Positions 33,708 to 39,763 are shown, counted from the first letter of the stretch. The stretch is DNA of 40,682 nucleotides from an uncultured Candidatus Saccharibacteria bacterium (GCA_947304335.1 CAMZAW010000003.1:1-40682), one strand, 5' to 3'. Notes: a model not told the origin generated them from the letters alone. Numbers and translations: made by a program.

Positions 33708-33735
33708 AAGTACATATCAAGGAGGTGGCAGTCAA

Positions 33736-33939
33736 ATGCCAAGTAGTGCACGAAGGGTAGTGGATGTACCACAAAAATGTCGCGATGCGCCTGAGGATTC
33801 ATCAATTGAGAGCCTCGCAGCAAAAGTTACGAAAACACACGGAGAAGGAGAACAAGTATGGGTAAAATTAACAACAAAAGACGCGGCAACCAGATCAGCA
33901 GCAAGTGTCGGCTTCAGAGCAAGCACAGCATCAGAATGA
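33736..33939 (+). CDS. Possible small protein (67 aa)
   Basis: The ATG is preceded by a perfect AAGGAGGT nine bases upstream. The product is soluble, Ala/Ser/Thr/Val-rich, with one Cys and one Trp, and resembles no family I know. Its last 27 codons overlap the 34-aa frame at 33858-33962, so at least one of the two frames is probably non-functional or the two are coupled. The codon pattern in the overlap favours the other frame. The transcript has a promoter, a 5' stem-loop and a terminator, so something in it is expressed. Confidence 0.4.
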   Translation: MPSSARRVVDVPQKCRDAPEDSSIESLAAKVTKTHGEGEQVWVKLTTKDAATRSAASVGFRASTASE

Positions 33940-33962
33940 AGGCACGTCGCCGCATCGCGTAA
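33858..33962 (+). CDS. Tiny very basic protein (34 aa)
   Basis: The frame starts at an ATG with GGAGAAGGAG seven bases upstream and encodes MGKINNKRRGNQISSKC... ending MKARRRIA, about 40% Lys/Arg/His with one Cys. Third codon positions are mostly C or G (AAC, AGC, ATC, AAG, CGC), as expected of real coding. Length, the MG..N/IKRR opening and basicity recall the ~33-aa bS22/AURKAIP1-type ribosomal proteins, but similarity is too short to rely on. An RNA-binding protein or a peptide substrate of the downstream radical SAM enzyme are alternatives. Confidence 0.5.
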   Translation: MGKINNKRRGNQISSKCRLQSKHSIRMKARRRIA

Positions 33963-33978
33963 CTAAGCACGACCTCCA

Positions 33979-34001
33979 GGGCAGAGTCTAGTACTCTGCC
34001 C
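33979..34001 (+). terminator. Terminator of the small-ORF transcript
   Basis: A perfect 9-bp GGGCAGAGT/ACTCTGCCC hairpin with a five-base loop and TATTTT tail ends the small-ORF unit nine bases before the next promoter. Confidence 0.88.
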
Positions 34002-34009
34002 TATTTTAA

Positions 34010-34038
34010 TTGACAAAGCACAAGGAATATGGTAAAAT
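34010..34038 (+). promoter_or_regulatory. Consensus sigma-70 promoter of the radical SAM gene
   Basis: TTGACA (34010-34015), a 17-base spacer ending TGG, and TAAAAT (34033-34038) give the closest match to consensus in the window. The ~65-nt leader includes a CCC/GGG mini-hairpin and an AAGGAGGT site. Confidence 0.9.
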
Positions 34039-34110
34039 AGTATAGATAGGCTGTAAATCTACAACTATAGCACTCCCCTGTAAAAGGGACACTTAAAAAG
34101 GAGGTATCGC

Positions 34111-35232
34111 ATGAAGCTTATCCGTATTAAGGAGGCGGATATTCACGTCACAACTGCGTGCAGTTCATGCTGTGAATACTGCTACGTTGATCAGCACGGC
34201 GAAGCCAGCCCAAGGAATCTCTTTAAGGGATACCATAAGGAAGGTGACATCGGAAGTCTAATGGATATCATCTCTTCCCTGCGCTTTAACGCCGGGATAG
34301 AAGACTTGGTGCTCGTAGGCGGCGATCCGTGTGTTCATAGCAACCTGGTCGAGTTATTGATTTTTGCAAAATCTCTCGGCCTCAACACGGTGGTCTTGTC
34401 CAACACCCACACCTACAGGAACAACGGCAACGTATATCGCATGTGCGACGTCGCGCCGTTTATCGACGAAGTCGACTTCACACTGCATGGGTGGGATGCC
34501 GAAAGCCACGACGCTTTCAACCACACGCCGGGTTCTTATGATCGGGCCATGAGGCAAATCAAGCTATTCATGGCATCCCGAGATGATAACCAAAGCGTAG
34601 GAATCGTTTTGAATATGGTTCCTAACACAATCGAACATCTCCGGGAAATCATGGAAGGAGCCATTAAACGGCTCGGCCTGAAGCCGGGACAGGACTTCTT
34701 CACAATTCAAAGAATCGCGCCTGTCGGAAAAGCCGCCATGGAGTGGGATCGCTGGAAGATTACGCCAGAGATGATGACTATCGCTTTCAACGTATTTGAC
34801 GAAATCAAGAGCAAATACGACATCGAAACGAAGGTTGCCATCGATGCGCTCCCTTGGTGCATTGTCCCGAAAAAGCATCACCACTACCTCGAGCCTCTCG
34901 AGGGTGGCTGCAACTGGGGCAAGCCCGGCGGAGTGTTGAGCGTCCTTCCAGACGGAAGACTACAGCGTTGCGCCCTGTGCGCAAATGATCTCGGCGTAAA
35001 CATCCTGGACATCCATAGTCCGGAAGAATTCACCGAGTTCATGCTGACAAACTCCGCCCTCGTCGCAACACGAAACAAAGAGCATCTAACGGAAAAATGC
35101 CTGAAGTGCTCATTGCTCAAAAAATGCGGCGGCGGATGCATTATCGCCAATACGGACGGAATCTCCTTCGGAGATCCGTATAAAACAAGCACGCCTCGGC
35201 AAGGCGTGGATTACCTCATCAAAGAAAGGTAG
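34111..35232 (+). CDS. Radical SAM/SPASM-domain enzyme, probable peptide maturase
   Basis: The 373-aa protein starts directly with the radical SAM fold. The [4Fe-4S]-SAM motif CX3CX2C is C17, C21, C24, followed by the GGDP segment (70-73). The C-terminal SPASM/twitch region has C267-X14-G-X4-C287, an extra C290, and CX2CX5CX3C at C330, C333, C339, C343, which would hold auxiliary Fe-S clusters. The usual final SPASM Cys is absent. Such enzymes typically crosslink or epimerise ribosomal peptides (RiPPs) or activate sulfatases. No separate peptide-binding RRE domain is visible. Base composition is more GC-rich, with AGG and GGA codons, unlike the flanks, suggesting transfer. The gene is monocistronic, and its substrate is unknown. 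Confidence 0.88.
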   Translation: MKLIRIKEADIHVTTACSSCCEYCYVDQHGEASPRNLFKGYHKEGDIGSLMDIISSLRFNAGIEDLVLVGGDPCVHSNLVELLIFAKSLGLNTVVLSNTHTYRNNGNVYRMCDVAPFIDEVDFTLHGWDAESHDAFNHTPGSYDRAMRQIKLFMASRDDNQSVGIVLNMVPNTIEHLREIMEGAIKRLGLKPGQDFFTIQRIAPVGKAAMEWDRWKITPEMMTIAFNVFDEIKSKYDIETKVAIDALPWCIVPKKHHHYLEPLEGGCNWGKPGGVLSVLPDGRLQRCALCANDLGVNILDIHSPEEFTEFMLTNSALVATRNKEHLTEKCLKCSLLKKCGGGCIIANTDGISFGDPYKTSTPRQGVDYLIKER

Positions 35233-35252
35233 CTCCTCGGAGCTACCTTTTT
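35228..35252 (+). terminator. Terminator of the radical SAM gene
   Basis: A perfect 8-bp GGTAGCTC/GAGCTACC hairpin with CTCG loop followed by TTTTT overlaps the stop codon region. Confidence 0.92.
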
Positions 35253-35259
35253 CACGCTC

Positions 35260-35664
35260 TTAAAACTTTTCTTCGTCTATTACGTCACCATCTTCAGAGT
35301 AAATCGTAGCATCTGCATCAGCAAGATAAAAAATCTTGAAATCTGGCGCATCCAGAGTATAACCAGCCGCTTCAGCCCATTCAAACTCAGAAAGAATAGC
35401 CTTTTTGGCTTCAATATTACCGCTATCATCAATCAAACTACAGTTAATCCGAATCCAGTTTTCCCCATTAAAAGCCACAATACAAACCTTATTATTGGCA
35501 GCAATCTGCTTTGCTACCTTCTTTTTGGCGTTAGTCATGACATAAATCTTGCCATCAAATAATACTGGATCACCAAATGGCCTACAGCTTGGCCTGTCGC
35601 CATCAATAGTAGAAACAAAATTAACCTGCGTTTTATTCTTTAAAAATTCAAAAGTTTTTTCCAT
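35260..35664 (-). CDS. Pyridoxamine 5'-phosphate oxidase-like flavin-binding split-barrel protein
   Basis: The 134-aa protein fits the small PNPOx-like family: FLKNKTQVNFVSTIDGDRPSCRPFGDPVLFDGKIYVMTNAKKKVAKQIAANNKVCIVAF, then WIRINCSLIDD. This is the strand order of split-barrel proteins that bind FMN or F420/heme. The substrate cannot be read from sequence. AGGAG lies before the ATG. A 22-codon leaderless upstream frame (35708-35640) overlaps the start and may influence translation. The gene is convergent with the radical SAM gene and divergent from the 35754 membrane gene. Confidence 0.85.
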   Translation of the reverse strand: MEKTFEFLKNKTQVNFVSTIDGDRPSCRPFGDPVLFDGKIYVMTNAKKKVAKQIAANNKVCIVAFNGENWIRINCSLIDDSGNIEAKKAILSEFEWAEAAGYTLDAPDFKIFYLADADATIYSEDGDVIDEEKF

Positions 35665-35741
35665 AATAATCTCCTAGTGCACGATGCTTTATGAAGCCCG
35701 TACTTCATTACTATATCATAGTTAATATCACTATTTAATGA

Positions 35742-35747
35742 TAGAAT
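35742..35747 (+). promoter_or_regulatory. -10 box of leaderless 35754 gene
   Basis: TAGAAT, then AAGGCC, then ATG: the six-base spacing seen at the other leaderless starts. Confidence 0.55.
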
Positions 35748-35753
35748 AAGGCC

Positions 35754-36164
35754 ATGGGATACTATAAAACGGCAACGAAATCATTTCCAAAAAAATCAAA
35801 TATGTCCAATAGAAATAAAATTGAGAAAGCACTCCGAATCACATCTGTATTAACAATAATAATTTCCACAATAATCTCAGTTGGAGAAATAGGCGTAGCA
35901 TGTTGTGAGCTCTTTGGCGATGGTCCGTATAGATCTTTCGGCCCCACGCTTATAGTTGCGCTTTTGATTATACCCCAATTCGTAGGCATCACAATCAATC
36001 TCATTCTGAAAAGACGGCTCGAGAAAAGAAACTCACTTGATGACAAAAACAAAAAGTTAAGTTTAGCGACAATTTACCTGTTATTGTTCAATCTGTTATT
36101 GGCCGTAATACTTGCTTTAGTGGTGAACATTTTAAATGGCAATCTTGCTCAGTGGATTCATTGA
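35754..36164 (+). CDS. Small three-helix membrane protein (136 aa)
   Basis: Not recognised as a family. After ~28 basic residues come three hydrophobic segments: ITSVLTIIISTIISVGEIGV, GPTLIVALLIIPQFVGITIN and LATIYLLLFNLLLAVILALVV. A positively charged loop (KRRLEKRNSLDDKNKK) separates the second and third. Two adjacent cysteines end the first. The ATG at 35754 fits the leaderless promoter; a later in-frame ATG (residue 17) is possible. It stands alone upstream of the tRNA-Gly element. Function unknown. Confidence 0.7.
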   Translation: MGYYKTATKSFPKKSNMSNRNKIEKALRITSVLTIIISTIISVGEIGVACCELFGDGPYRSFGPTLIVALLIIPQFVGITINLILKRRLEKRNSLDDKNKKLSLATIYLLLFNLLLAVILALVVNILNGNLAQWIH

Positions 36165-36180
36165 TAATATAAAATAACAA

Positions 36181-36241
36181 TGGTGCGAGTAGAGGGAGGA
36201 CGCTCGCTCTCGCTCGCTATCCGCCTTCGGCTGGCGGACGT
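36181..36241 (-). repeat. GC-rich hairpin unit ending in a copy of the tRNA-Gly 3' end
   Basis: Immediately downstream of tRNA-Gly on the minus strand lies a 61-base unit. It holds a hairpin TCCGCC/GGCGGA, an AGCGAGCGAGAGCGAGCG tract and finally TACTCGCACCA, an exact 11-base copy of the tRNA 3' end including CCA. The spacing between copies is 61 bases. The layout is what an integration event or a partial tRNA duplication would leave. Confidence 0.7.
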
Positions 36242-36316
36242 TGGTGCGAGTATGGAGGGTCGAACTCCAATCTCATCCTTGGGAAGGATACATAATAGCC
36301 GTTATACGATACTCGC
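36242..36316 (-). tRNA. tRNA-Gly (CCC)
   Basis: A complete cloverleaf on the minus strand: acceptor GCGAGTA/TACTCGC, anticodon stem TATCC/GGATG around TTCCCAA (anticodon CCC), T-stem TGGAG/CTCCA with loop TTCGACC, discriminator A, encoded CCA. A TATAAT (36332-36327) gives a leader of about four bases. Confidence 0.95.
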
Positions 36317-36337
36317 AACTACCCCCATTATAACACA

Positions 36338-37336
36338 CTATTCTATCGAGATATATTCGGAGATGCCGCTGTTAGTAGAGAGGTCTTCGAAGCGTCTATC
36401 GAACTCCGTAAATGGAACCTTGATAGATACGAAATTCACCTCAGCCTCATTTTTTTCAATCAATTTCACAAAGTAATAACCGTCGCCATTAACGGATGTA
36501 AACCTGCCGCTCTGGGCACCTGCTTCGAGCTTCATAGCCTCGTTGGCGCGGCCGCCATCCAAGTTTTTACTCGAAATCAAACCACCAGTCTCCTCATATT
36601 GAATCTGCTCACCAAGACCAGCTGCCACCTTTTGGTAGTTACCACCGTTCTCAAGCAACATCTTCTCTACCTTGCTGGCAATTTCATTAGCAGAGTTATC
36701 AATACTAGCTTCAACTTTGGCCTTAATCAAATGCAGCTTAATCAAGTGGCAGTATTCGCTCTTAGACAAACCAAAGTTGTCCTTAATAATCTTGAGGAAG
36801 CCTTCCTCGGCGCGATCCACACCACCAATCTGGCGATGGCGTTCAAACTCAGCGTTTACCTCGTCGTCCGTAACTTCGATCCCCAGTTCACGTGCCAACT
36901 TAATGGCATAGGTATAGTTCTCTGCCTCTGTTAATGCAGTGCGTTTGTATTGGTAAATCAAAGCCTTTTCGGATTCTTCGTCGCTGAACTTCCCTGCTTG
37001 ATACTCGATAGATGTCATACTGCTACGATAAAGCATCAAGTAATCCGAAAAGCGTACTTTTTCGCCGTCTACATCAGCCACAGACACCGGGAAAATCTGC
37101 GTCACGCGGTACAGAAGCTCATCAGTCATGCCAAAACGATAAAGCGCGAGCCACCCACCAATCATCAAGAGCGCCACCACCACGCCAGACACCAAAATCG
37201 TGTTCACCACTACGCGGTGTTTAGTCCACTGCAAAGGATATTTGAACTTGCGGCCAGTTGCGAGCACCTCTTCGCGGCGCTCTTCCATCTTCTCAGATTC
37301 GGTCTTTTTATCATCTTGCTTTTTGAACAGTTTCAT
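36338..37336 (-). CDS. SurA/PrsA-like membrane-anchored peptidyl-prolyl isomerase
   Basis: The start chosen is ATG 37336 (MKLFKKQDDK), exactly six bases after TATAAT; upstream codons have no support. The 332-aa protein has a ~60-residue charged cytoplasmic start and one membrane helix (VVVNTILVSGVVVALLMIGGWLALY). A SurA_N-like helical chaperone part follows (ALTEAENYTYAIKLARELGIEVTDDEVNAEFERHRQ), then a divergent parvulin-like module with GGLISSKNLDGG and GDGYYFVKLIEK. It probably helps fold secreted or surface proteins outside the membrane. It lies between tRNA-Gly and the divergent tRNA-Arg. Confidence 0.8.
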   Translation of the reverse strand: MKLFKKQDDKKTESEKMEERREEVLATGRKFKYPLQWTKHRVVVNTILVSGVVVALLMIGGWLALYRFGMTDELLYRVTQIFPVSVADVDGEKVRFSDYLMLYRSSMTSIEYQAGKFSDEESEKALIYQYKRTALTEAENYTYAIKLARELGIEVTDDEVNAEFERHRQIGGVDRAEEGFLKIIKDNFGLSKSEYCHLIKLHLIKAKVEASIDNSANEIASKVEKMLLENGGNYQKVAAGLGEQIQYEETGGLISSKNLDGGRANEAMKLEAGAQSGRFTSVNGDGYYFVKLIEKNEAEVNFVSIKVPFTEFDRRFEDLSTNSGISEYISIE

Positions 37337-37341
37337 ACCCC

Positions 37342-37363
37342 TATTATACCATATGGTATAATA
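37342..37363. promoter_or_regulatory. Palindromic bidirectional promoter (SurA-like gene / tRNA-Arg)
   Basis: A perfect 22-bp palindrome centred on CCATATGG carries TATAAT on each strand (minus 37348-37343, plus 37357-37362). Minus transcription starts on the SurA-like ATG. Plus transcription starts near 37369, about 68 bases before tRNA-Arg. Confidence 0.75.
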
Positions 37364-37369
37364 TACGTA

Positions 37370-37430
37370 CGGCAGGGCTCGGCCCAGCCGCATTGTAAAA
37401 CAAACAAATAGCACGCTTTGTTTGTTTTAC
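37370..37430 (+). ncRNA. Two stem-loops in the tRNA-Arg precursor leader
   Basis: The first is CGGC-A-GGGC/GCCC-A-GCCG (37370-37390). The second is a perfect 14-bp stem, GTAAAACAAACAAA/TTTGTTTGTTTTAC, at 37395-37408 and 37417-37430 with an 8-base loop. Both lie within the predicted tRNA-Arg 5' leader and lack a T-run. Confidence 0.65.
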
Positions 37431-37436
37431 CCACAT

Positions 37437-37512
37437 GGCCCGGTGGCTCAATGGATAGAGCAATTCCGTCCTAAGGAAGAGGTTGTGCGTTCGACTCGCA
37501 CCCGGGTCACCA
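37437..37512 (+). tRNA. tRNA-Arg (CCU)
   Basis: Cloverleaf with acceptor GGCCCGG/CCGGGTC, D-arm CTCAATGGATAGAG, anticodon loop GTCCTAA (anticodon CCT, reading AGG), T-arm GTGCG/CGCAC with TTCGACT, discriminator A and encoded CCA. The top pair of the anticodon stem is A-G. It has its own promoter and terminator. Confidence 0.94.
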
Positions 37513-37528
37513 AGAATACGAGAAAAAC

Positions 37529-37552
37529 GAAAGAGCTTGCTCTTTCTTTTTT
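37529..37552 (+). terminator. Terminator after tRNA-Arg
   Basis: A perfect GAAAGAGC/GCTCTTTC hairpin with a TT loop is followed by TTTTTT. It is flanked by GAATAC and GTATTC, which can extend the stem. Confidence 0.92.
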
Positions 37553-37563
37553 GAGTATTCGCC

Positions 37564-37634
37564 GGTGACCCTAGCCAGCGAACGAAGTAAGCTGGCGTTG
37601 TCACCAAAGCGCAGCGAGCCAAACTCGCACCATT
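37564..37634. repeat. Palindromic element echoing tRNA-Arg and tRNA-Gly 3' ends
   Basis: GGTGACCC (37564-37571) is the exact complement of the tRNA-Arg 3' acceptor GGGTCACC. GGTGAC...GTCACC and GCCAGC...GCTGGC form a hairpin. ACTCGCACCATT (37623-37634) matches, inverted, the sequence at 36179-36190 beside tRNA-Gly. No coding frame is evident. Confidence 0.6.
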
Positions 37635-37649
37635 AACTATTTTTCGTCG

Positions 37650-37691
37650 TATAATATATACATATTCAGTTTTGTTTAATACTCAAAACTA
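37650..37691 (+). promoter_or_regulatory. htrA promoter and leader hairpin
   Basis: TATAAT at 37650-37655 precedes a ~50-nt leader containing the perfect stem AGTTTTG/CAAAACT (37669-37691) and then AGGAGG before the ATG. Confidence 0.6.
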
Positions 37692-37711
37692 AACTACTAT
37701 TAGGAGGCAAG

Positions 37712-38977
37712 ATGAGTGATAAAACCCAAAACAAAGAAACCGAAAAACCCGTAGAAATCGAAAAAGTTGAAGGAACCAAAGCAGAAAAGCCTAAAAAGCA
37801 CCGCAACCTAGGCTACAAAATTGTTATTGTATTACTACTTCTCGCCATCGCTGCCGGCGCCGGCACCTGGGCATTCACCACCGGCAAACTCGACTTTATT
37901 TTTAACCCAACCCCAGCCGAAGAAGCAAAAGTTGAGCTAAAGCATACCGACACTATCACCGCTAAAACAGACGGCGTATATATTATTGACGTTTCTGAAG
38001 TCGTCGACGAGGTCATGCCATCCATCGTGGCCATCACCAGCAAAACCGTCATTAATTCCGGTCTGTTTGACTTCTTTTTCTTTGGCACCAACACTCCTAA
38101 AAGCTACACCACCGAAGGCGCCGGTTCTGGCGTTATCGTAGCCGAAGACGACGAAAATCTTTATATTCTTACCAACAACCACGTCGTCAAAAACGCTAGC
38201 GAACTCTCCGTAAAATTCATCGATGACACTAGCCACGATGCTTCCATCAAAGGCGTCTCAAAACGCAAAGACATCGCCATCGTATCAGTTAGTAAAAGCG
38301 GCATCGACAACGAAACCTTGAAAAAAATCAAAATCGCCACACTCGGCGACAGCAACAAGCTCAAAGTCGGTAACGGCGTTATCGCCATCGGCAACGCCCT
38401 CGGCTACGGCCAATCCGTCACCATCGGCGTAGTTAGCGCCTTGAACCGCGAAGTAGTCACCGAAGATTATACCCAAGAAATGATCCAAACTGACGCTGCC
38501 ATCAACGGCGGCAACAGTGGCGGCGCTTTGCTCAACAGTAAAGGCGAAGTCGTTGGTATCAACTCCGTTAAATATTCGCAAAACGGCACCATCACTAGCG
38601 CCAGCATCGAAGGCATGAGCTTTGCCATCCCAATCTCCGACGTCGCCGAGCTCATCACTTCCCTCATCAAAGGCGAAGACGACAAAGAGCTCTCCCTCGG
38701 CATCGAGGGTTATATGACCAATTCCAGCAGCCTCGCCGGCTATAAACTACCAGAAGGCCTCTATGTCTCCGCCATCACCGCTGGCGGCAACGCCGAAAAG
38801 TCCGAGCTCGAAATCGGCAACATCATCACCGAAATCGACGGTAACAAAGTCACTTCCCTCGACTCTGTCCGCAAAGTTCTCAACAAGAAGCAGCACGGCG
38901 ACACCGTCACCCTCAAAGTAAAATACGCCAGCAGAAACGAGTATAAAGAAAAAGAAATCACGATTACTCTGGCGTAA
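37712..38977 (+). CDS. htrA: HtrA/DegP-like serine protease with one PDZ domain
   Basis: The 421-aa protein has a charged cytoplasmic start and one membrane helix (VIVLLLLAIAAGAGTWAF, ~38-55). A trypsin-like domain follows with the catalytic triad H157 (LTNNHVV), D187 (KDIAIV) and S269 (GGNSGGALL), then a single PDZ domain (LYVSAITAGGNAEKSELEIGNIITEIDG...). HtrA proteases degrade or refold damaged proteins outside the membrane. AGGAGG precedes the ATG. It is monocistronic; the large palindrome follows its stop. Confidence 0.96.
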   Translation: MSDKTQNKETEKPVEIEKVEGTKAEKPKKHRNLGYKIVIVLLLLAIAAGAGTWAFTTGKLDFIFNPTPAEEAKVELKHTDTITAKTDGVYIIDVSEVVDEVMPSIVAITSKTVINSGLFDFFFFGTNTPKSYTTEGAGSGVIVAEDDENLYILTNNHVVKNASELSVKFIDDTSHDASIKGVSKRKDIAIVSVSKSGIDNETLKKIKIATLGDSNKLKVGNGVIAIGNALGYGQSVTIGVVSALNREVVTEDYTQEMIQTDAAINGGNSGGALLNSKGEVVGINSVKYSQNGTITSASIEGMSFAIPISDVAELITSLIKGEDDKELSLGIEGYMTNSSSLAGYKLPEGLYVSAITAGGNAEKSELEIGNIITEIDGNKVTSLDSVRKVLNKKQHGDTVTLKVKYASRNEYKEKEITITLA

Positions 38978-38995
38978 CAAGAATACACGCATTGG

Positions 38996-39185
38996 TTTGC
39001 GGCAAGGTTAGGTTGTTTTGAACTATTTCCAGATTTTCGAGCGTTAAAAAGACAACAATACCGAATGAGAAAAGCAAGAACCCTCCATGCGGAGGGTTCA
39101 ATTTTGCTTTTCGAATTTCGGTCTATTGTTGTCTTTTTAACTAAGCTCGAAAGTCCAGTTCAAAACAACCTAAGCTTACCGTAAA
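38996..39185. repeat. 190-bp near-palindrome filling the htrA-ndk gap
   Basis: The two ~85-base arms share uninterrupted complementary blocks: TTAGGTTGTTTTGAACT (39008-39024 with 39157-39173), TTCGAGC, TTAAAAAGACAACAATA (39044-39060 with 39124-39140) and GAAAAGCAA. A perfect central hairpin GAACCCTCC/GGAGGGTTC with ATGC loop lies at 39078-39099. Mismatches cluster into small internal loops. The right arm abuts the ndk stop codon. It would act at least as a bidirectional terminator, but it is far longer than needed for that. Confidence 0.9.
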
Positions 39186-39707
39186 TTAACGAGTATATTT
39201 TTCGTTAAGATCTGAGTAATCGTAAAGCTCGTTTGCATTGAACCAAAGGTCAATCTCAGCCTTGGCTTCTTCGAGAGAGCCAGAAGCGTGTACCAAGTTA
39301 GGAACACCAGTACCCTTGGCATCAGAGTAACCAAAGCTCATGTGTGAGAAGTCGCCACGAATGGTGCCCATCTCAGCGGATTTTGGTTCGGTTGGACCAA
39401 CGATCTTGCGAACGAGTGGTTGTGCCTCAACACCTTCAAGCACCATAGCTACCACAGGGCCAGTCATCATGTATTCAACGTTGTAGCGGAAAACTTGTTC
39501 GCCACGGCGAGTAATCATTTTACCAATGTCTTCGTAGTGCATGCGATAAAGTTTTTCATCTGGCATGACCATCTTCATACCAACGATCTTAAGACCAACG
39601 CGTTCGAAGCGTTGAATAATTTCGCCGATAATACCACGTTGCACTGTATCTGGTTTCAAAACCACAAGCGTACGCTGAATATAGTCTTTTGCTTTTGATT
39701 CTGCCAT
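39186..39707 (-). CDS. ndk: Nucleoside diphosphate kinase
   Basis: The 173-aa Ndk transfers phosphate from ATP to NDPs through a phosphohistidine. It has RTLVVLKPDTVQRGIIGEIIQRFERVGLKIVGMKMV, VVAMVLEG, KSAEMGTIRGDFSHMSF and the active-site NLVHASGSLEEAKAEIDLWF, where His sits in the HAS motif normally written HGSD. It is longer than the usual ~140 aa because of an insertion after the MHYEDIGK region and a C-terminal extension, as in several CPR/archaeal forms. A TATAAT (39737-39732) and AAGGAG give a standard leadered start. It is convergent with htrA. Confidence 0.95.
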   Translation of the reverse strand: MAESKAKDYIQRTLVVLKPDTVQRGIIGEIIQRFERVGLKIVGMKMVMPDEKLYRMHYEDIGKMITRRGEQVFRYNVEYMMTGPVVAMVLEGVEAQPLVRKIVGPTEPKSAEMGTIRGDFSHMSFGYSDAKGTGVPNLVHASGSLEEAKAEIDLWFNANELYDYSDLNEKYTR

Positions 39708-39731
39708 ATTTTCTCCTTTTAGCTTTTGGCA

Positions 39732-39757
39732 ATTATACCATACTCGGGTGTTATAAT
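39732..39757. promoter_or_regulatory. Divergent promoters of ndk and the Xer recombinase gene
   Basis: A minus TATAAT (39737-39732) serves ndk with a ~20-nt leader. A plus TATAAT (39752-39757) followed by AAAACC places +1 on the ATG of the recombinase gene (leaderless). Confidence 0.7.
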
Positions 39758-39763
39758 AAAACC

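Noticed and set aside
33701-33760. 19-codon frame MGKVHIKEV... in the small-ORF leader
   Set aside because: No ribosome-binding site, and the ATG lies within the 5' stem-loop; likely chance.
33639-34001. Small-ORF transcript as tmRNA or RNase P RNA
   Set aside because: No tRNA-like ends, no tag frame ending in ALAA, and none of the conserved RNase P core motifs were seen.
36181-36476. 98-aa plus-strand frame over tRNA-Gly and the hairpin unit
   Set aside because: It is antisense to a clear tRNA and to the end of the SurA-like gene; not coding.
37337-37414. 26-residue N-terminal extension of the SurA-like protein
   Set aside because: It runs through the 22-bp palindromic promoter; ATG 37336 has exact leaderless spacing.
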